Part shown: positions 22,513-36,450 of the stretch, piece by piece
Layout: the number at the start of each line of letters is the position of its first letter
Position numbering within the stretch: the stretch's first letter is position 1
NCBI GenBank assembly: GCA_013396655.1
Contig: WBMV01001018.1
Location: 2,126,778-2,190,777 of the forward strand
Direction: 5' to 3'
DNA: 64,000 bases
DNA from: Campylorhamphus procurvoides
Taxonomy: Eukaryota > Chordata > Aves > Passeriformes > Dendrocolaptidae
The notes under the pieces: model-generated
What the model was told of the DNA's origin: nothing
The model's database searches: none
What the model saw: only the letters and a program-made list of their open reading frames with translations
Program-made: the position numbers and the translations under genes

Positions 22513-25500
22513 ATTTCAAAACATTTACGGTTTCCCAAACTTAGGCAGGGCTTTTGAAGTTTACATCCAACTGTTTTCAAGGATTATCCTGTATTACATT
22601 TGCTGCATAACAAATTTAGCTAACATTCTTGCACTTCTCTGCTTTCTCTTGATCACATTGAAAAATAACCACGGTAGTTTAAATACAACTGTGGGAATAA
22701 ATACATAAGATTTCAAGCCACCATCTGAGATAAATATTTGCATAATGTTTAGTTAAATCTCTGTTGAACAGACTAAGACCTCTTATCACTGCCCAGATGG
22801 AATCCTGAATTTATCAAAGCATACACACCTTTGCTGGTATTAATTTACGTATCTAGAAAATTTAAAGCCAGTTTCCATTCACTGAGGTTTTCTAGAAGTG
22901 AAAGTGCACCGAAATGATCCTTAAAAAGCCATCAGAGACAGTTTCATTTACAGGCAATGCTTAAAAAGTACACAAGTGTACTTCATTTTGCCATCTACCA
23001 CTGTTCAGGTGCAAAATAGGTCACTACAAGTGCAATATTAGAGATTTTAAATCTCTCTGGATGAGGATGTCTTACCATATTATTTTAAGAAAAACAGATC
23101 ATTCATCAAATGTCAAAAGAAATGGTTCTTTATGAAGGTGACAGAAGATGGTTTCTTCTGAAAATTTACTTTGCTAAACATCTGATTATCTACCCAGATA
23201 TGTTACAGTCCCTCAACACTCACCAGATATCCAGCAGGAAAATAATGCAAGAGCATTCAACTTAAACTTTTATGAGGTCCCCAAAAAAGAATCAACACAC
23301 AAAATGTGACTAAATGTCAGTTCCATTGTTTATCCTACCTCCTGCAGCTTCTGGAGATAAGCTGTCCACTGACAGTGACAACTACCAACGAAGTGTGTGT
23401 GCTGGGAAAGAGCAAGTACTCCTTTTCTTACAGCAGCATATTCCAATAGAGCAGGAAAAGTGCCCTTAATGCTAAAGGAACTGAGGACAGATTTTGTCTA
23501 TTTTATTCTCAGAATGGCTTCCCCTGGTTGAATTCCACTGGTGGCCGTGGGGCTGTTGATTCCCTGCTAGATCTGACAGTACCTGCCTGAGTGAAAAGTC
23601 AGCCAGAAATCCAGGCTACTATTAAAGTATTTAAAGTGTAAAACAAGAAGGTGCAAGCACAGTGAACATTTGAGTATTTACTTATTGCAACTAAAATTTT
23701 AAGAATAATTACTGTCTTTTTAGGTTGAGCACACATGGGGAGGACAAAGAATTAAGAAAATTACTCAATTTTCATCTAATTAAAGGCTTCATAAATATTG
23801 CAAAGAGTGATAACTGGTTTGGTCTTGGCCTATTTTTTTTCTTGTAAATATTTGGGTACTTGACTCTGTAAGCCTTAATGTTCTTAAGAGTGACACAGAA
23901 TGGCACATGGATAGACGCCAAGCGATGGGTAATACCAGCCTCAATTACAATAGCAGGAATTTTTTCTTTTATTGTGCTCAGACACCGCAGTGCCAAGGAC
24001 AACATCACTACCCAGAACAGAGAGAGAAGATCACAGCCAAAGGCTACAGACACATCCATGAAAGAAGATTCCTTCTCTACAGCAAAATTCAAAGCTAATG
24101 AAACAAAAAGCTTCACCCCCCAACGAGTTTGCCAGCAGACCCTGGGGGATTTGCACAGGGATGCATTAGATTGCAGAGAGAACAAGAAAAAGACAATGGC
24201 ATTTTGTGCAAGCAGTGGCTCTGCTCAAGGAGCTGGACAGAGCTTTGCCCCAGTGCTCCCCCCTCTGCCCATAACCCCGCCACGAGTTACCCAGCGCTGT
24301 TCCCTGGCTCCTCTACACCCACAGCACATTTCAAATCCAGCCTGGATAATGTGCATGCTCCTACACAATTGTTTTTTTACCAGTGCTGTGTTTGTAAACA
24401 ATGATGTATTTGAGGCAGACACTACCTGATCCCTGTGCCATCTGATTTCAAATGGCTGGAATCAATCAGTGATGTGCCCTTATCATGTATCATTTCCTTC
24501 CCTGCCCTGCCCCACTGAACTTCCACCCTGCCCTCTTTTCAAACATGCAACTTTTTCATTTGGTGCTAGGAGCAATATCACGGCTCCTGCCACTGCTTGA
24601 AGATTGTGGTATTACTCATTACCTCCCTTCATGTCGACATTAAAATGTATTTTTGGACACTCAACAGCTTATTGTTTAAATTAATCATGGACAGATACTG
24701 ACATCCATTTTTTTCCCTTTGTTTGACTGAGCTGAACTTCTTTGATTCATGTGCTAATGGAAACAAACGATATAATCCACAATGAATAATTTTGCTCTGC
24801 TCGAGATGTGAAAGCAATAACAAAACAGTAAACACAAGTTATCAGAATTCCTTGTAAATGCTACAACTGCTTTCTTTGTCATGACAACAGATATTTATCT
24901 GCTGCCTACTTTTCATTTATATGCAACATAATGAAGTAAGTGAAAGTGTCTTTCCTTTCTAAAACAGAAATGCCCAGGATTAACAATTCATACCAAAGCA
25001 GGGATGATCACTGTCACCGAGTGCCTCAGCACTGCCTATCAGCAGGTTAAACCAACTTCACTGAAAATTCTCCTCCACCTGTCACTTACACTTGCATGAT
25101 GCAGACTGAGCAGTAGGAGGATTTTCAGTCATGTTTGTCCATGGATGACTCAGACCTAATCTATATCTAGTTTTATACTTAGAGTTGGACAGGAAAGGGC
25201 TTTTCTAAGGTAAAAATATATGCAAGACCTTTGATATTGCATCATAAACAATATTAAAAAACAAAGCCCAGAAAAGTCACACCATGTTATAATAATACCA
25301 CTTGCTCACTTGATGATGAGAAAAGAAGGGAATACTGGCTGCAATCAACAACATTCTTACTCACAATTCCCATACTTGTAAGGTCCATGCTACAGAACTC
25401 TTTAAAAAATGCTTACAAATAGCAAGTGGAATGAACCTTAATGTCTCATGGTAACCTAAAGATGCTGAGAGGCACCTTAACCCTCTTAAAGCCATAGCAG

Positions 25501-27340
25501 TGTTTGTTCAAGGGGGCACCGAGGTATCCAAATTTTAGAGTCATTTAAGACTGTTGAAGAACATGCTGCACCCTGGAGTTCAAAGCACACCTTTACAGGT
25601 TTAAAACAAGAGCCAGTGCATCAGCTCCTTCTGCCCCTGGTCTTACTTTAAAGTCCAATAAAGACAAATTACTGCAGGCAAATAGGAAGAGGCGAGTGGG
25701 GATAAGAATGTTGTGAATCACCGCAGTTCCCTGATTTGCACCCAAAGATCTGCCTTCTAAAACAACACTGCTAAGGGTGCTCAGACATCTTCCTAAACTG
25801 TGTCCCTAAATTTAGGCAGAGACTGGCCCTGTAAATTCCTTTCCAAAGATGACTCTCTTCAGCTACTGACCTCCCATCTTTCCCAGCTCCCCAAGCAGGA
25901 TGTAAGCACTGCTGCCAGAAATACTCACTGAAGTTCTTACTTCAGGAAAGAAACACATTATTTTTAGCCATACATATTTGCTGTCTAATTCTCTGTCTGA
26001 AGACTTTTCAAATTCAGTGTGTACATGACCGTGGAAAAATACAACATGTTTGGCCAAAGAATTCCTCTTCCTCTCTCTCTCATTTTTTATTTTTCAATAT
26101 CAAACAATTCTTCATATTTAAATGAACCAGATTATTACCTCAGTTATTAGGTTCCAAATCAAACAAAACCACTCAAGTCACAATTATAAAGTAATGAGTC
26201 TAGAGCAAGAGTTTGGCAAAGAAGCATTTAAGTGTTAGAAAAATGTTCTTGAATAGCAAGATACGCTCTACTTATTCCAAGCAAAATGCTTCATAAATCT
26301 GCTTAATATTCACAGCAAAGCAGAGAGAAATAAAACCAAGTGTTTTGGTTTTGAGCATGTATAAAGGGAGGAAAACAGGCTGCTGAGGAAAGGGGAATAA
26401 GCAAAAAGTAATCTATGTCAACTAACAAAACCTGATTTATATTCCCAGTCTGAGAAAACGATCAGAAAGAAACCAAAATAAGATTGTTTGACCTATGTAC
26501 CAGTCATAGCATATGCTTTAAAGAGGAAAAAAAATAGAAATGAATGCAATGTATCCCTTATTACCTTCCATTGCTTTGATATGTCCAGAGAGAAGATGTA
26601 TGAGATACATTTCTGAGGCTGAATTTTTCACAAACAGTTTGACAAATTAAACAATCACAAAGATATAAGATTTCCGCAATCTTAGGTAGAATTCTCTATA
26701 AGTGATATATTGTTTTCATTAGAGTTTTAAAAACAGTTTTATGTATAAAAATGCATTCTTAAGAAGAAGAAGAAAACAAAAGATGTATAGTGTTTTCCCC
26801 CCTCTGCCTACAAAGTGAAGTAATAAACCTTTTGCAAGTTTTCTAAAAATTTTGTTGAGTTCTGAAAGAATAACCTTCAGGACAATATTCTGGAAGGTGT
26901 ACTTTCCCCAGCATGATTCAGGGTGATATGTGATGTTCTTAGGGATTAGAATCAAGGCTATCACCTGCCACATTTTGAGCATTTACCATTTTTGCTTTCT
27001 ATATGATGAGATAATATTCTTCCTACTTTTTCCTGGTCTGGATTTAAAAATAATGCCAAAACAAAAAAATGTCCCTGGAAAATTCAGTTCCTTCAGTCTG
27101 GGGATTACGAGACCTTTTTTGAGAGGGTGTGCTTTTTTGTTCTTACTACTGAGGGCAACTTAAAGGACAAGAAAGTTCTGGGAAAAAAATTATCATTTAA
27201 TACTGAACATATTCAACCTCTCAGAAAGACTTGCCAAACCACAAGGTGATCAGCGTGCCTGAACAGCCTGGGAAGGGAGGCTGTGGGAGTGAGAGGCAGC
27301 ATTCACATCCTGTCCAAGTGAGGGAAATAAGGCAACTGAA
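22513..27340. other. Noncoding sequence, one long unrecognised frame
   Basis: This is AT-rich unique-looking DNA. A 183-codon plus-strand frame (23878-24429) contains a hydrophobic run near its start (VIPASITIAGIFSFIVL) and a Pro-rich middle, but I do not recognise it. A 137-codon minus frame (23772-24185) overlaps it. A small GC-rich part at 24230-24330 holds three CpGs (24277-24297). Nothing else stands out. Confidence 0.45.
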
Positions 27341-27402
27341 ACAGGAAAAACCCACAACAAAGCAAACAAAAACAAACAAACACACACATGCACACACAGA
27401 AC
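27341..27402. repeat. A/C-rich low-complexity tract
   Basis: The plus strand is almost entirely A and C (AACAAACAAAC followed by CACACACATGCACACACA). Such tracts are common in bird intergenic DNA. Confidence 0.75.
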
Positions 27403-30400
27403 TTTCTCCAAGGGGAGTAAAAAGAAAGCCTTACAAAAGTCAGTATCATTAAGGTATCATTAAGTCATTTTTTGTCAGAGCTTGCCTGCTGAACACTGGG
27501 CTCCCATCCCAAGGTGCTAAAATGTACAAGAGCCCTAAAGCCAAAGGCAGAGAGTCATAGACAGAAAAGACAGGAAGGTGCACTGCAGGAGGCTCAGCCT
27601 GTGCCAGAAGCAGTTGCTGCTCTGGGCTGCTACTGCCATGGGCTGCTCCCCTCACCTCCCACCCCAAGGGCCACTGGAGACCAGAACCTGAGATCTCATG
27701 CACTAAAAGAGCTGTAACTGTAGCAGACACCAAAACTATTCTTCTGCATGTCTGTTTTCATTTGGTTCCATTTTTGCTTCACAATTTTCCTTTCAAATTA
27801 AATGTTTGGTCACCTTATGCAGGTTATAGGTGCAACACCCAAATATATAAGCAGGAACATTTTACAGTTACAGGCAAATACAAGTCTCCAGTGAAAATGT
27901 GCTTATCCTGGACCATCCCAGCATTCAGCTCTGATCACCAAGTGCTCTAATCCACGAGCTGATCCTACAAGAGCAATATTGATGGACTCGCTCTTTGGCT
28001 GTTTAATGACTCTGGAATAATTGGAGGCACCAAGATTAATGAGGAAGACAGAATGATTGTCTTCAATACACTCCTTGCCTTCCCACTCCTCCGAGAACAT
28101 GAGGTGGTCAGTTCTGCTTGGGTTTAGGAAGAAGTGCACAACCATTACGTGGTTAACACCAGAGCTGCTGTTCTTCCCAGGGCTGCTTTTACTCTCAGAC
28201 TATCCCTCAGGGTAAGGCATTTGTTGTGCCCCAACTATATTAATTTCTATATTTTTACATCACCTTAATTCTGCATTTATTCTTAATCTCTAACAGTTTA
28301 GGGTGATATCTTTGTAAAGCTTCTTATAGCTGCTTAATCAGGAATATTAGAACTATGAAAAGCCTAATTTTTCAGTCTACATCAACTTCTAAACACACTC
28401 CAGACTGGTTCACCTGCTTCCTCCTTCATTTTCCTCTGGTAAATCCTAATCAGAAAAAGGCCATCACTAAGGTCTAAAGGGAGAACACAGTGACAGTGTG
28501 ACTCAAGGAGATACCTGAACTGAAGATATCCTCCACACTGTAAATCAGCCCTAATTCACTCTTTCATCACTCTAAAATGATGAATATTCTCCTAAGGATT
28601 TGAATGTCACTGTCAAGTGAATAATGATAAAAGGGCAGCTATATTTAGAGTATCACAAATACACAGCTTCAGAGCTAGGGCATTATATTCTGTTTGCATT
28701 TTACACAATATCACATAATCAGTAGCATTTTCCTGCACATTTCAGGCAAATACCATCTCAATGTTAACAGTGTACAAAGTAAAAGCAATGTCAAGGTTCC
28801 CTGTAATTCTGAGTAACATTTTATGATTTAGTTCTCTAAAATTACTAACACCAACACTAGTGGCTTACAACATCCATAACATGTTTTCATAGCAAAAAAT
28901 AACTTTATATCAAATATCCCTAAAATGAGAAGCATTGGAGGGATCACTTCACTGTGGTGCTTTCAGGGAGGTAGAGCACAAAACACTTGTGCAACAGCTG
29001 CTTTTCTGAGATGTAAAGGCTCAGTCATTGTGCTACAAGGGCAAAGAAACAGACAACCCACAGCCCAAACAAGTTCAAGAAGACAACCACCCATTCTCTG
29101 AAAAGTATGAAAAGCACAAAAGTACAATTTCCTGTAGAAGGTGGATTTTCTGTTCTCTTTGTATTTGAGTTAATTTCTGTAATACAACGATGTTTCTGTG
29201 CATATCCTATGAATGCCCCAGAGGTGTTGCTCAAGTGATCTCCTCAGAGATATCTGAATGTTCTCTACTTCTCCAGTCAATTGAAGTTCTGCTGTTCCAC
29301 ACTGTTACCCCACTTGGATTCCATTAACACCTCATTTACAAGCATAAACCATGTAAATGATTGGAGCAGATGCAGAAAAACAATTATAATTTGGGATGAA
29401 GTCTTCATTTCCTAACCTAATTCAGTAACAATAAAATCCTCTCTCTAAAGAGTAGACAGGAAGACTTTAGGCACAAACCCAGCTAAATAATATTCACAGC
29501 CCTGGGCATTTAATTTCTGGAAACAGCCCACGAATGGAAGAGTAATGTCCCAAATTATGAACCAAGCAATGTGGGACTTTGTTCTCTACATAAGGATCAT
29601 ACAGTGATAAAATAATAATGGAGTAGGAAATTCTTAATATCTCCAAATAAAATTTTTCTCACAGCTTTAAAGTACACAATACTTGGCTTCAAGGGAAGCT
29701 TCCTGGGTGCTGAGGAAATTACCCACGAGGTCCTACTTCAACCTACAGATCCAGAAGCTCTTTCTCCCTTTGAGGTGCCCTTGCACAGGAACTTAAGCTC
29801 ACCTATCTTATAAAACACAGCACAAAGCACAGCGAGTTTTGCTGATGGAACATGTTAAAGAAAGAACAGTATCACCTCCCAGTGAGTTTAGTTCTTCTGA
29901 TCTCTGGAGTTCCTCTCCAAGAATTCCCTGAGGCACACACTTGGGTGGTGGAACAACTTCAGCCTCATCTCTGATAACTTCCTTCTAGCAATAAGCCTGA
30001 ACTACTTTAGTACAAAGTTGTATTGCCATGTGTTCTGCTCATCTTGCATTTCCCCTTATGTGTCACCAGCCCATTTGGTTCCTGGATGTGCACACCTGTC
30101 ACTCCACTGCAAGAGCAAAGAGCCAAAGTTCACTTGGGCAGTGGATGAGCAAAGGCTGCACAACTGGGTCAAAATCTCTGCAGCTTCAGTCTTACACTGA
30201 TGGATTATTTGGAATAAATAGCAATGGTCATTGATGAGCAGCTCACGAAAAGAATAGAATTAAATTAGTCAAAATTTGCACAAAATTTTAAAGGATTAAA
30301 CATTGTTACTATAATCAAAAACTCTCCTATACTTGCACATTGATTTCATTTATTCATTTGTGTGTATGGTTACAGTCAGCATCCTTACCTATCATTTTCA

Positions 30401-32859
30401 ACAAAAACTGATAATCAATACCATGATGCTTTTTTGAAGACAACAAAGAAACACCAGGAATCAAAAAATTTTCTACAAACCATCCACAATCAATTCATGA
30501 TGTTTAAGACTAACACTCATATAATAACATCCTGTTTATGGTTATTTCACAGACAGAATTGCTAAATTACTGTTTACATTATTCATGGTACACTATCTGT
30601 GTTATTCCAGTAATAATGACTTTTATCTAGTTCCTTAAATTGCAGGGAAAATCAAATATTCAATATTTTCTATTTCAGAAATACAGTTGCTAGCACAAAA
30701 GACTATGAACAGCATTTCATACTGTTGAAAGTTTTGATGCAAAACTCCTTGCATTTTTCAGAAGACCCTTTTTGAATTTTAAAAATCTCTCGAGCAAATT
30801 TAGGATAAGCAAAGTAAAGCATTATGAGAGTAAAACAGAAGAGAGGATCTGGGTAACAACTGTAAAAACACATCTGCACACTGAAAACTCAGTCTACACC
30901 TGCAAAATATCTTGTTCCAAGATAATCAGTACTTGGAGGACACATTGTGTATGTTACTTGAAACCAGTTTTGCCTTGGTAAGGAAACACAAAACTCATAA
31001 TTCCAACATTTAGATAAGTGTTGACTGCTTAGTGCTTTGAGCAGTTTAAAGAGAATATCACAGGTTAATGAATTAAAGTTGTTCTCTTTCTTAATGGATT
31101 AAAGCCAATCTCTTACCTAAGAACAATTTGGGCAAAAATATTTCTGAAGCAAAGACTCCCTGATACTTGCCTTTTCCAGGCAAGCACTTTATTTCTGTAA
31201 TTTCTGGGCCATCTCCCAGGGGCACTGTTTGGGATAATTGGCCAGCACTCAGGCAGGTACTCTGCCTAAGGCCCTTTCTCACGGCATGGAAAGGCAGCAC
31301 CCAGAACTCTGGAAAAGCAGGAATTTGCAGTCCACACAGAGAGCAGAGAACCCACAAAGAATGGCACCAACTCAGCCTTACACACCGGAGTGACCTGTTG
31401 TGCTGCAGTTGACTGACAGACTTTATTTAATGGTGACATCATGGAGAGAAGTCAAAACAAGTGCAGCCAGTTTGGGTGAAGAGAGAAAATACTCAAGAGA
31501 AATCAAACCCATAAAGCTGAGCACCAATCACCACAAGCACATGAAATAGTACTTTAAGCAGTACACTTGAGCAGAAGAATAGAACTCTGGCACATCAGCT
31601 CTTTTCCATGACCCAGAGAGCCCCAAGCACAAAAGAGAGAGAACTTAGTTGGGGCATGTGAAATTGAAAAGTTTTATTCAAAGATGGCCTTGGATCTCAA
31701 GCTTTCAACAGCTCAGAAAAGTTAGGTTATCTCCCTGTCTCTAATAGAATGTATTTTTTGTTATTTATTCAAATCTTTGGAGGCTGAAGCACAGCACGAA
31801 GGTGACTGGTTGAAAATTTAACAAGTACAAAAAGGGAGCTGTTGTCATACGCTGACTGCTGTGGAAGTCAGTAGTTTGAATATTCACTATTTTTGATTTA
31901 AAAAGTAATGGTGAGAAGGAGAGATATTGGCTGTTGGTTACCAACACATTTACATGTATTTTTCAGCATGTATTTTTAGCTTTTATCCTAATTTAGAATA
32001 AATACACATAAAATTAAATCTTGAAACCTTTCGCAGATTGTGAAAATTTGTTCCCAATTCTGTGTTTTCTTTAAACTGAATAGCACTCCATATCAGCTCA
32101 AAAAGATGCAGTGATACCATTTCATGGATCCTTAAACAGAGACTATAATTATCCTTTATTGATTATATAATTGCCTTTAACCTCCTACTGTATTTTCATC
32201 CCTCTATCTTACCGACTTCAACAAATTTGTTGAAATATCCTTTTTTGCTTTAACTCCTGCCATTAGCCACCAGAAAAGCTTATCTTTCTGTCCTGATTTA
32301 ACACAGAACACTCTCTGGTTCATGTAACCATACATATTACTTGAAAGGATGCCTCTGTTGGGCTCAGGCCCTGCTGCATGTCCCTAAAGCTCCTGGACAC
32401 CTGAGGGATTACAGGGAGCTCCACAATAGCACCTGCTGACAAGAGAACGGGGCCAGGAGATTTGAACAGCATCAACTTGACAGTCCCATCATCAGTTAGG
32501 AGAGTTTTTTTGGACAGATGGTCAAGCAGAGGAATAAAGAGGACTAGAGGGTGAAGGAACCTCATGGAGAGAAATTCATTTCATTCCCTTTAGCTTTTAT
32601 TTTCTTGGTTTTGTTCATTTGCCAAAAAATTAATAGAATCTGAGTGAAGGACATCACTTGCATATCTTAACTCTTCACTTCTGAACAGAAGGAACTGAAT
32701 CCTGCTGCAGTGACAATACACTGAAAACAGCAGGAAATCCCATTTTTTATTTAAAAGCAAATGGAAATATTTGTATACTACTTTTTATATAAAGAATCTC
32801 ATTACTGACAATGCATTTGAAACTATCCTTATTAATTAAGATAATGTATGTGATTTGAG
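27403..32859. other. Noncoding sequence, no feature seen
   Basis: This is AT-rich unique-looking DNA. All frames are 94 codons or shorter and unrecognised. I see no transposon remnant until the CR1 end at 32860. Confidence 0.5.
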
Positions 32860-33640
32860 AGAATCACAGAATAATTTAGGTTGGAAGGGACCTTCTCAAA
32901 TTCCTCTCAAGTAGATCAGATTGCTCAGGGCAGGGTTTGAAAATCTGCAAGTTGAAGAGACTGCATAGCTGTTGAACACAGCTTCTAATTTTAACCACAC
33001 TCCTGATGAAAACCTTCTTCCATCTCACTGGGATTGTATTGCCCCTCATGACCATTGCCTCTCGTCCTCTCCCTCTAAGACTCCAAGACTATCAATTCAT
33101 CTTGTCTATACCCCCTCATCAAACATTTTAGACCACAATATGTCTCCTTCCCCATCTTCTCTTAAGGCTTCAGCCTTAAACTCAGCACTCTCAGCCTCTC
33201 CTTGTGTCTCCAGCTTCTCAATAAACACATTTTATTGATCCCTGAATGACACTGCTCATACCTGGCACCAATTCGATTTGTACCTCCCATCACAACACTG
33301 TGAGCCCAGTCAGTTTTCCACTCTCTTTTCCATCCACTCTCTCTGACTGACTAAGCTCATAGGAGACCATGGTGAAGACCTGCTCGAGCCAAATTATCCC
33401 CCAGCAGCCCTCTGTCAGATCCCCTCCAGCATGTCCGTGCCTTCCTTGTCCTAGGCAGCCCAAACACAGCACTCCAGTTGTGGTCTCAGGAGTGCAAAAG
33501 AGAGGAGGGACACCACTGCCCTGAAGGTGCTGGCTGCACTCTCGGTAATGTGGCACAGGATGGGGCTGGCCTTCCTCCCTACAATATCATCACTGTGGGG
33601 TTCTGTGATCTCACATGGCCTTTCCAGGAAGAGGCCCTGC
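32860..33640 (-). mobile_element. CR1 LINE, 5'-truncated and decayed
   Basis: The plus strand begins with AGAATCACAGAAT followed by TTTAGGTTGGAAGGGACCTT at about 32875, the antisense of the signature 3' end of avian CR1 elements. CR1 ends in short ATTCTRTG-type repeats rather than poly(A). Further matches in the expected order are GTAGATCAGATTGCTCAG near 32911, CTTCTTCCATCTCAC near 33014, and GCCCCTCATGACCATTGCC near 33041. CACTCCAGTTGTGGTCTCAG at about 33471 is the antisense of a well-known stretch further inside the element. The element therefore runs on the minus strand with its 3' end at 32860. It is heavily diverged, and the reverse-transcriptase frame (ORF2 C-terminal part) is broken by stops. 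The inner boundary near 33640 is approximate. Confidence 0.85.
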
Positions 33641-35984
33641 TGAGAATAAAAGCCTCAGCTATTCTCTCACAGCATTGCTATAGCAATCAGTTTGTTTGAT
33701 TTTGGCAGTTCTGAACTTTCCAAGAGATAGAGAAATGTCAGTAAGCCAAAAAGAACTAGTGGGTAGAGAAGAGAAGAAAATGGAAGTTTCATAATAACCT
33801 GCCTTATTTTTACAAACAATTCAAAACATATGATTGAGTTATTTTTGATTCAACAAGTAAAAAATGACAATGATCCTGCCCTGTGACTGAATGTAATAAC
33901 CTCTGTCATCTTAGACACCCATTGCTTAGACTGGAGACTGTGGTAATTGTTCTGTGACAAACTGTTCAGCTTCCAGTTAATCCTTGTATGGCTTTTTTTT
34001 CCCCCTATCTATGCTGTATCAATCGACTGTAACATTTTGGAAGACACACCTGAGCACTGGGCTAGAGGGCAGGGGAATTCATGAAATCCCTTTTCTTTAG
34101 AGGTTCAGCACTCAGGGGTTTGTGCAGATTATTTTGCTATCTGATAGCAAACAGATTTATGCAGTATAATGGCATAATTGGCATCTACACAACAGTTGAT
34201 GTATTTGGTCTTCATAATGACTTCAGCAAGAGGAAATAATTCAAGTTTGTTTAAATGGTTCGGAGTTGAAGAAGATGCAAGCATTTCTAATATTGAAAGA
34301 ATGGAAAAGCTATCAGTTCAAATCGTTTTGGCAACTGGTGCAATCAATTCATGTGAAATACCTAAATTATTTAAGTCAACATCAAAGCTCCATGGCCTGT
34401 ATTTTTTATTCCAAAATTCTGTTTCTGTCAGGTTGTCTTTTAATTTGTTTAAAATTAATTTCTACAGGATTACTGATTAATATGGCAATTCTACTTGCAA
34501 TGGAGGAATTTGTAATAAAGAAAATGTAGGACAATAACTGCAGATTCTGAAGTAAATATTATGAACAACTTCTGGGATCAGAGCAGGGAAAAAAAGAACT
34601 TAATTAAGTAAAAGATTTTTTCAAGTGTATGGATTATTCTTACTTCTGTATCAGATTTTTTTCTGTCTTGTTTTTCCTTAAAGCTCCTTCCTGGATTTTT
34701 AGCTATGGTGCCAAATATTGTTTCCCCATTCTTAGCAACACGGGCACATTACTTATGGGGTTTACAGGGAGAAAAGAACTTCCCCTAGGAAAAAAAGCAG
34801 GAAACCAAAGGCAACAGCCAGCTCAGGTCGATCCTCCACTACTTGCTATTGACATTCTTTTCCAATAGGTCCCAGAAGAACATGTCACCACTACATATCT
34901 AAAGCTACAGGTGCCTCCTGAGATCCATAGAAAATGCAAAATGCAGAGAGAACACTCCCCAAGGACCACAGCTGATACTTTCTCTCTGCATTGCCCCTAG
35001 TCAGCTATTAAAGCAGGAGTGTCGATATGCACGGGCTGCCTGGGCAGATATTACTGCTTGGCTAAAGCACTCAACATTATTAACACATATTCCAAAAATC
35101 CAGTCTCTTACCACATTTAGTGTATGAACAGGCAAAATTACGGAGTCATATCCCTGAAGCAGAAATAACAAAACCTGAAATAATTTCTTGCAGATTTCAG
35201 CCAGTGTTTAAGGTACTTTCTATTAAGCTGGTAAATGCTATGGAGCTTGTCTAGATGGGAAAGAGCAGGCACTCCCATTCAGTGCCCCTGTCTGGACCCA
35301 GCAGGGGTCTCTGTCTGGCACTTTATGGCAGCGTGCAAAGACAGCAGCACAGGTAATGCCGTGTCCCACTGCATGGCACTGCACAGCTCACCTCCCACTG
35401 CCACTCCCAGTCTTCAGCTGTGACCAGGAGAGACATCTAAACCAATTCCCACTGCTTTGAGGAAAAGGATCGCTGGCAAGACTGTTCTGCTTGTTTTCCA
35501 TTTAGGCCTGAAATATGAATAGCTCACAGGGCAGTGGATTGTTAATGAGAGCAAAGTACACTGTTTTGAATGGTTACCCACCTATTTATCTACTCTTCAT
35601 ACTCACACTACAGGCTGCAGAGTCTGAACTTTTTCATCCTTGCTGCTCTTCTGTTATTAAAAATGAATTCCATTCTTATTTAGGTGAAGAGTGCAATATC
35701 ATTAGTATTATCTGTACACAGTGTACTTTTGGGCTGGGGAAAGCAGGAAGGGAGAAAAAGTTAACTTTAATGAGCTCTTTCTCAGTTTTTTTCAGCAGCT
35801 GCACTCCAGCACTGTGCACACCGACAGCCGGGTGTGCTCCTGCCCTCCTCACAGTACAAACGTGTTTCTAGCTGGCAAATATATGTCCTGTTCGCTTAGA
35901 AACACCAGCCCAAAGAGAAGGCTTCCAAACTACCCACCTCTACAAGGTGCACCCATCACCAAAAATCAACCCGCCTTGCTTGAT
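33641..35984. other. Noncoding sequence, no feature seen
   Basis: This is AT-rich unique-looking DNA. Two overlapping plus-strand frames (34178-34480, 100 codons; 34266-34529, 87 codons) are unrecognised. A GC-richer part at about 35235-35420 has no identifiable content. Confidence 0.5.
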
Positions 35985-36260
35985 AAAGGCAGGACCCTGA
36001 ATTATTCATGCATTGTTAATTAGCAGATCATTTAGGGATCACCACTCTCATCTATTTTCCTGCCGTCACTTATTAAGCCCTGGGTAAGAAATAGTGTCTC
36101 CATCAGTGCACCAGCTCATAGCCTGTGTCTCAAAACTGCTTTCAAGGTACTAATTCCATGTAACACAAGGTCTGGCGTTGCCATTAGATGGGAGAAATAC
36201 ATTTTTCAGATGCACAATTTCACCTGCACATTTAAATACCTTCTGAGAAATTGACAGTAG
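35985..36260. promoter_or_regulatory. Candidate conserved noncoding element
   Basis: There is a dense mix of homeodomain-like cores (TGTTAATTAGC at about 36014-36024, ACTTATTAAGCC near 36067) and balanced, non-repetitive sequence with no open frame. It resembles developmental enhancers of vertebrate gene deserts. This is a pattern-based inference only. Confidence 0.2.
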
Positions 36261-36410
36261 CTCTTATCACAACAGTCAAGATGCAAACCTTTGTGCTGGT
36301 AACCCAACAATGTGACAGAAGGTCTGTGCTCTGAAATGCCAAAATGGCAGCTACAGATGCAAAAGCAGTTTTCTCATCACTTGGCATACTCTAATTCTTT
36401 AGTTTTCAAA
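36261..36410. other. Noncoding sequence, no feature seen
   Basis: This is a short unique-looking stretch before the A/C-rich tract. Confidence 0.5.
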
Positions 36411-36450
36411 TTAAAAAAAACAAACAAACACCAAACCCCAAACTCAAAAC
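36411..36450. repeat. A/C-rich low-complexity tract
   Basis: A run of A8 is followed by CAAACAAACACCAAACCCC and similar A/C words. Confidence 0.75.
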
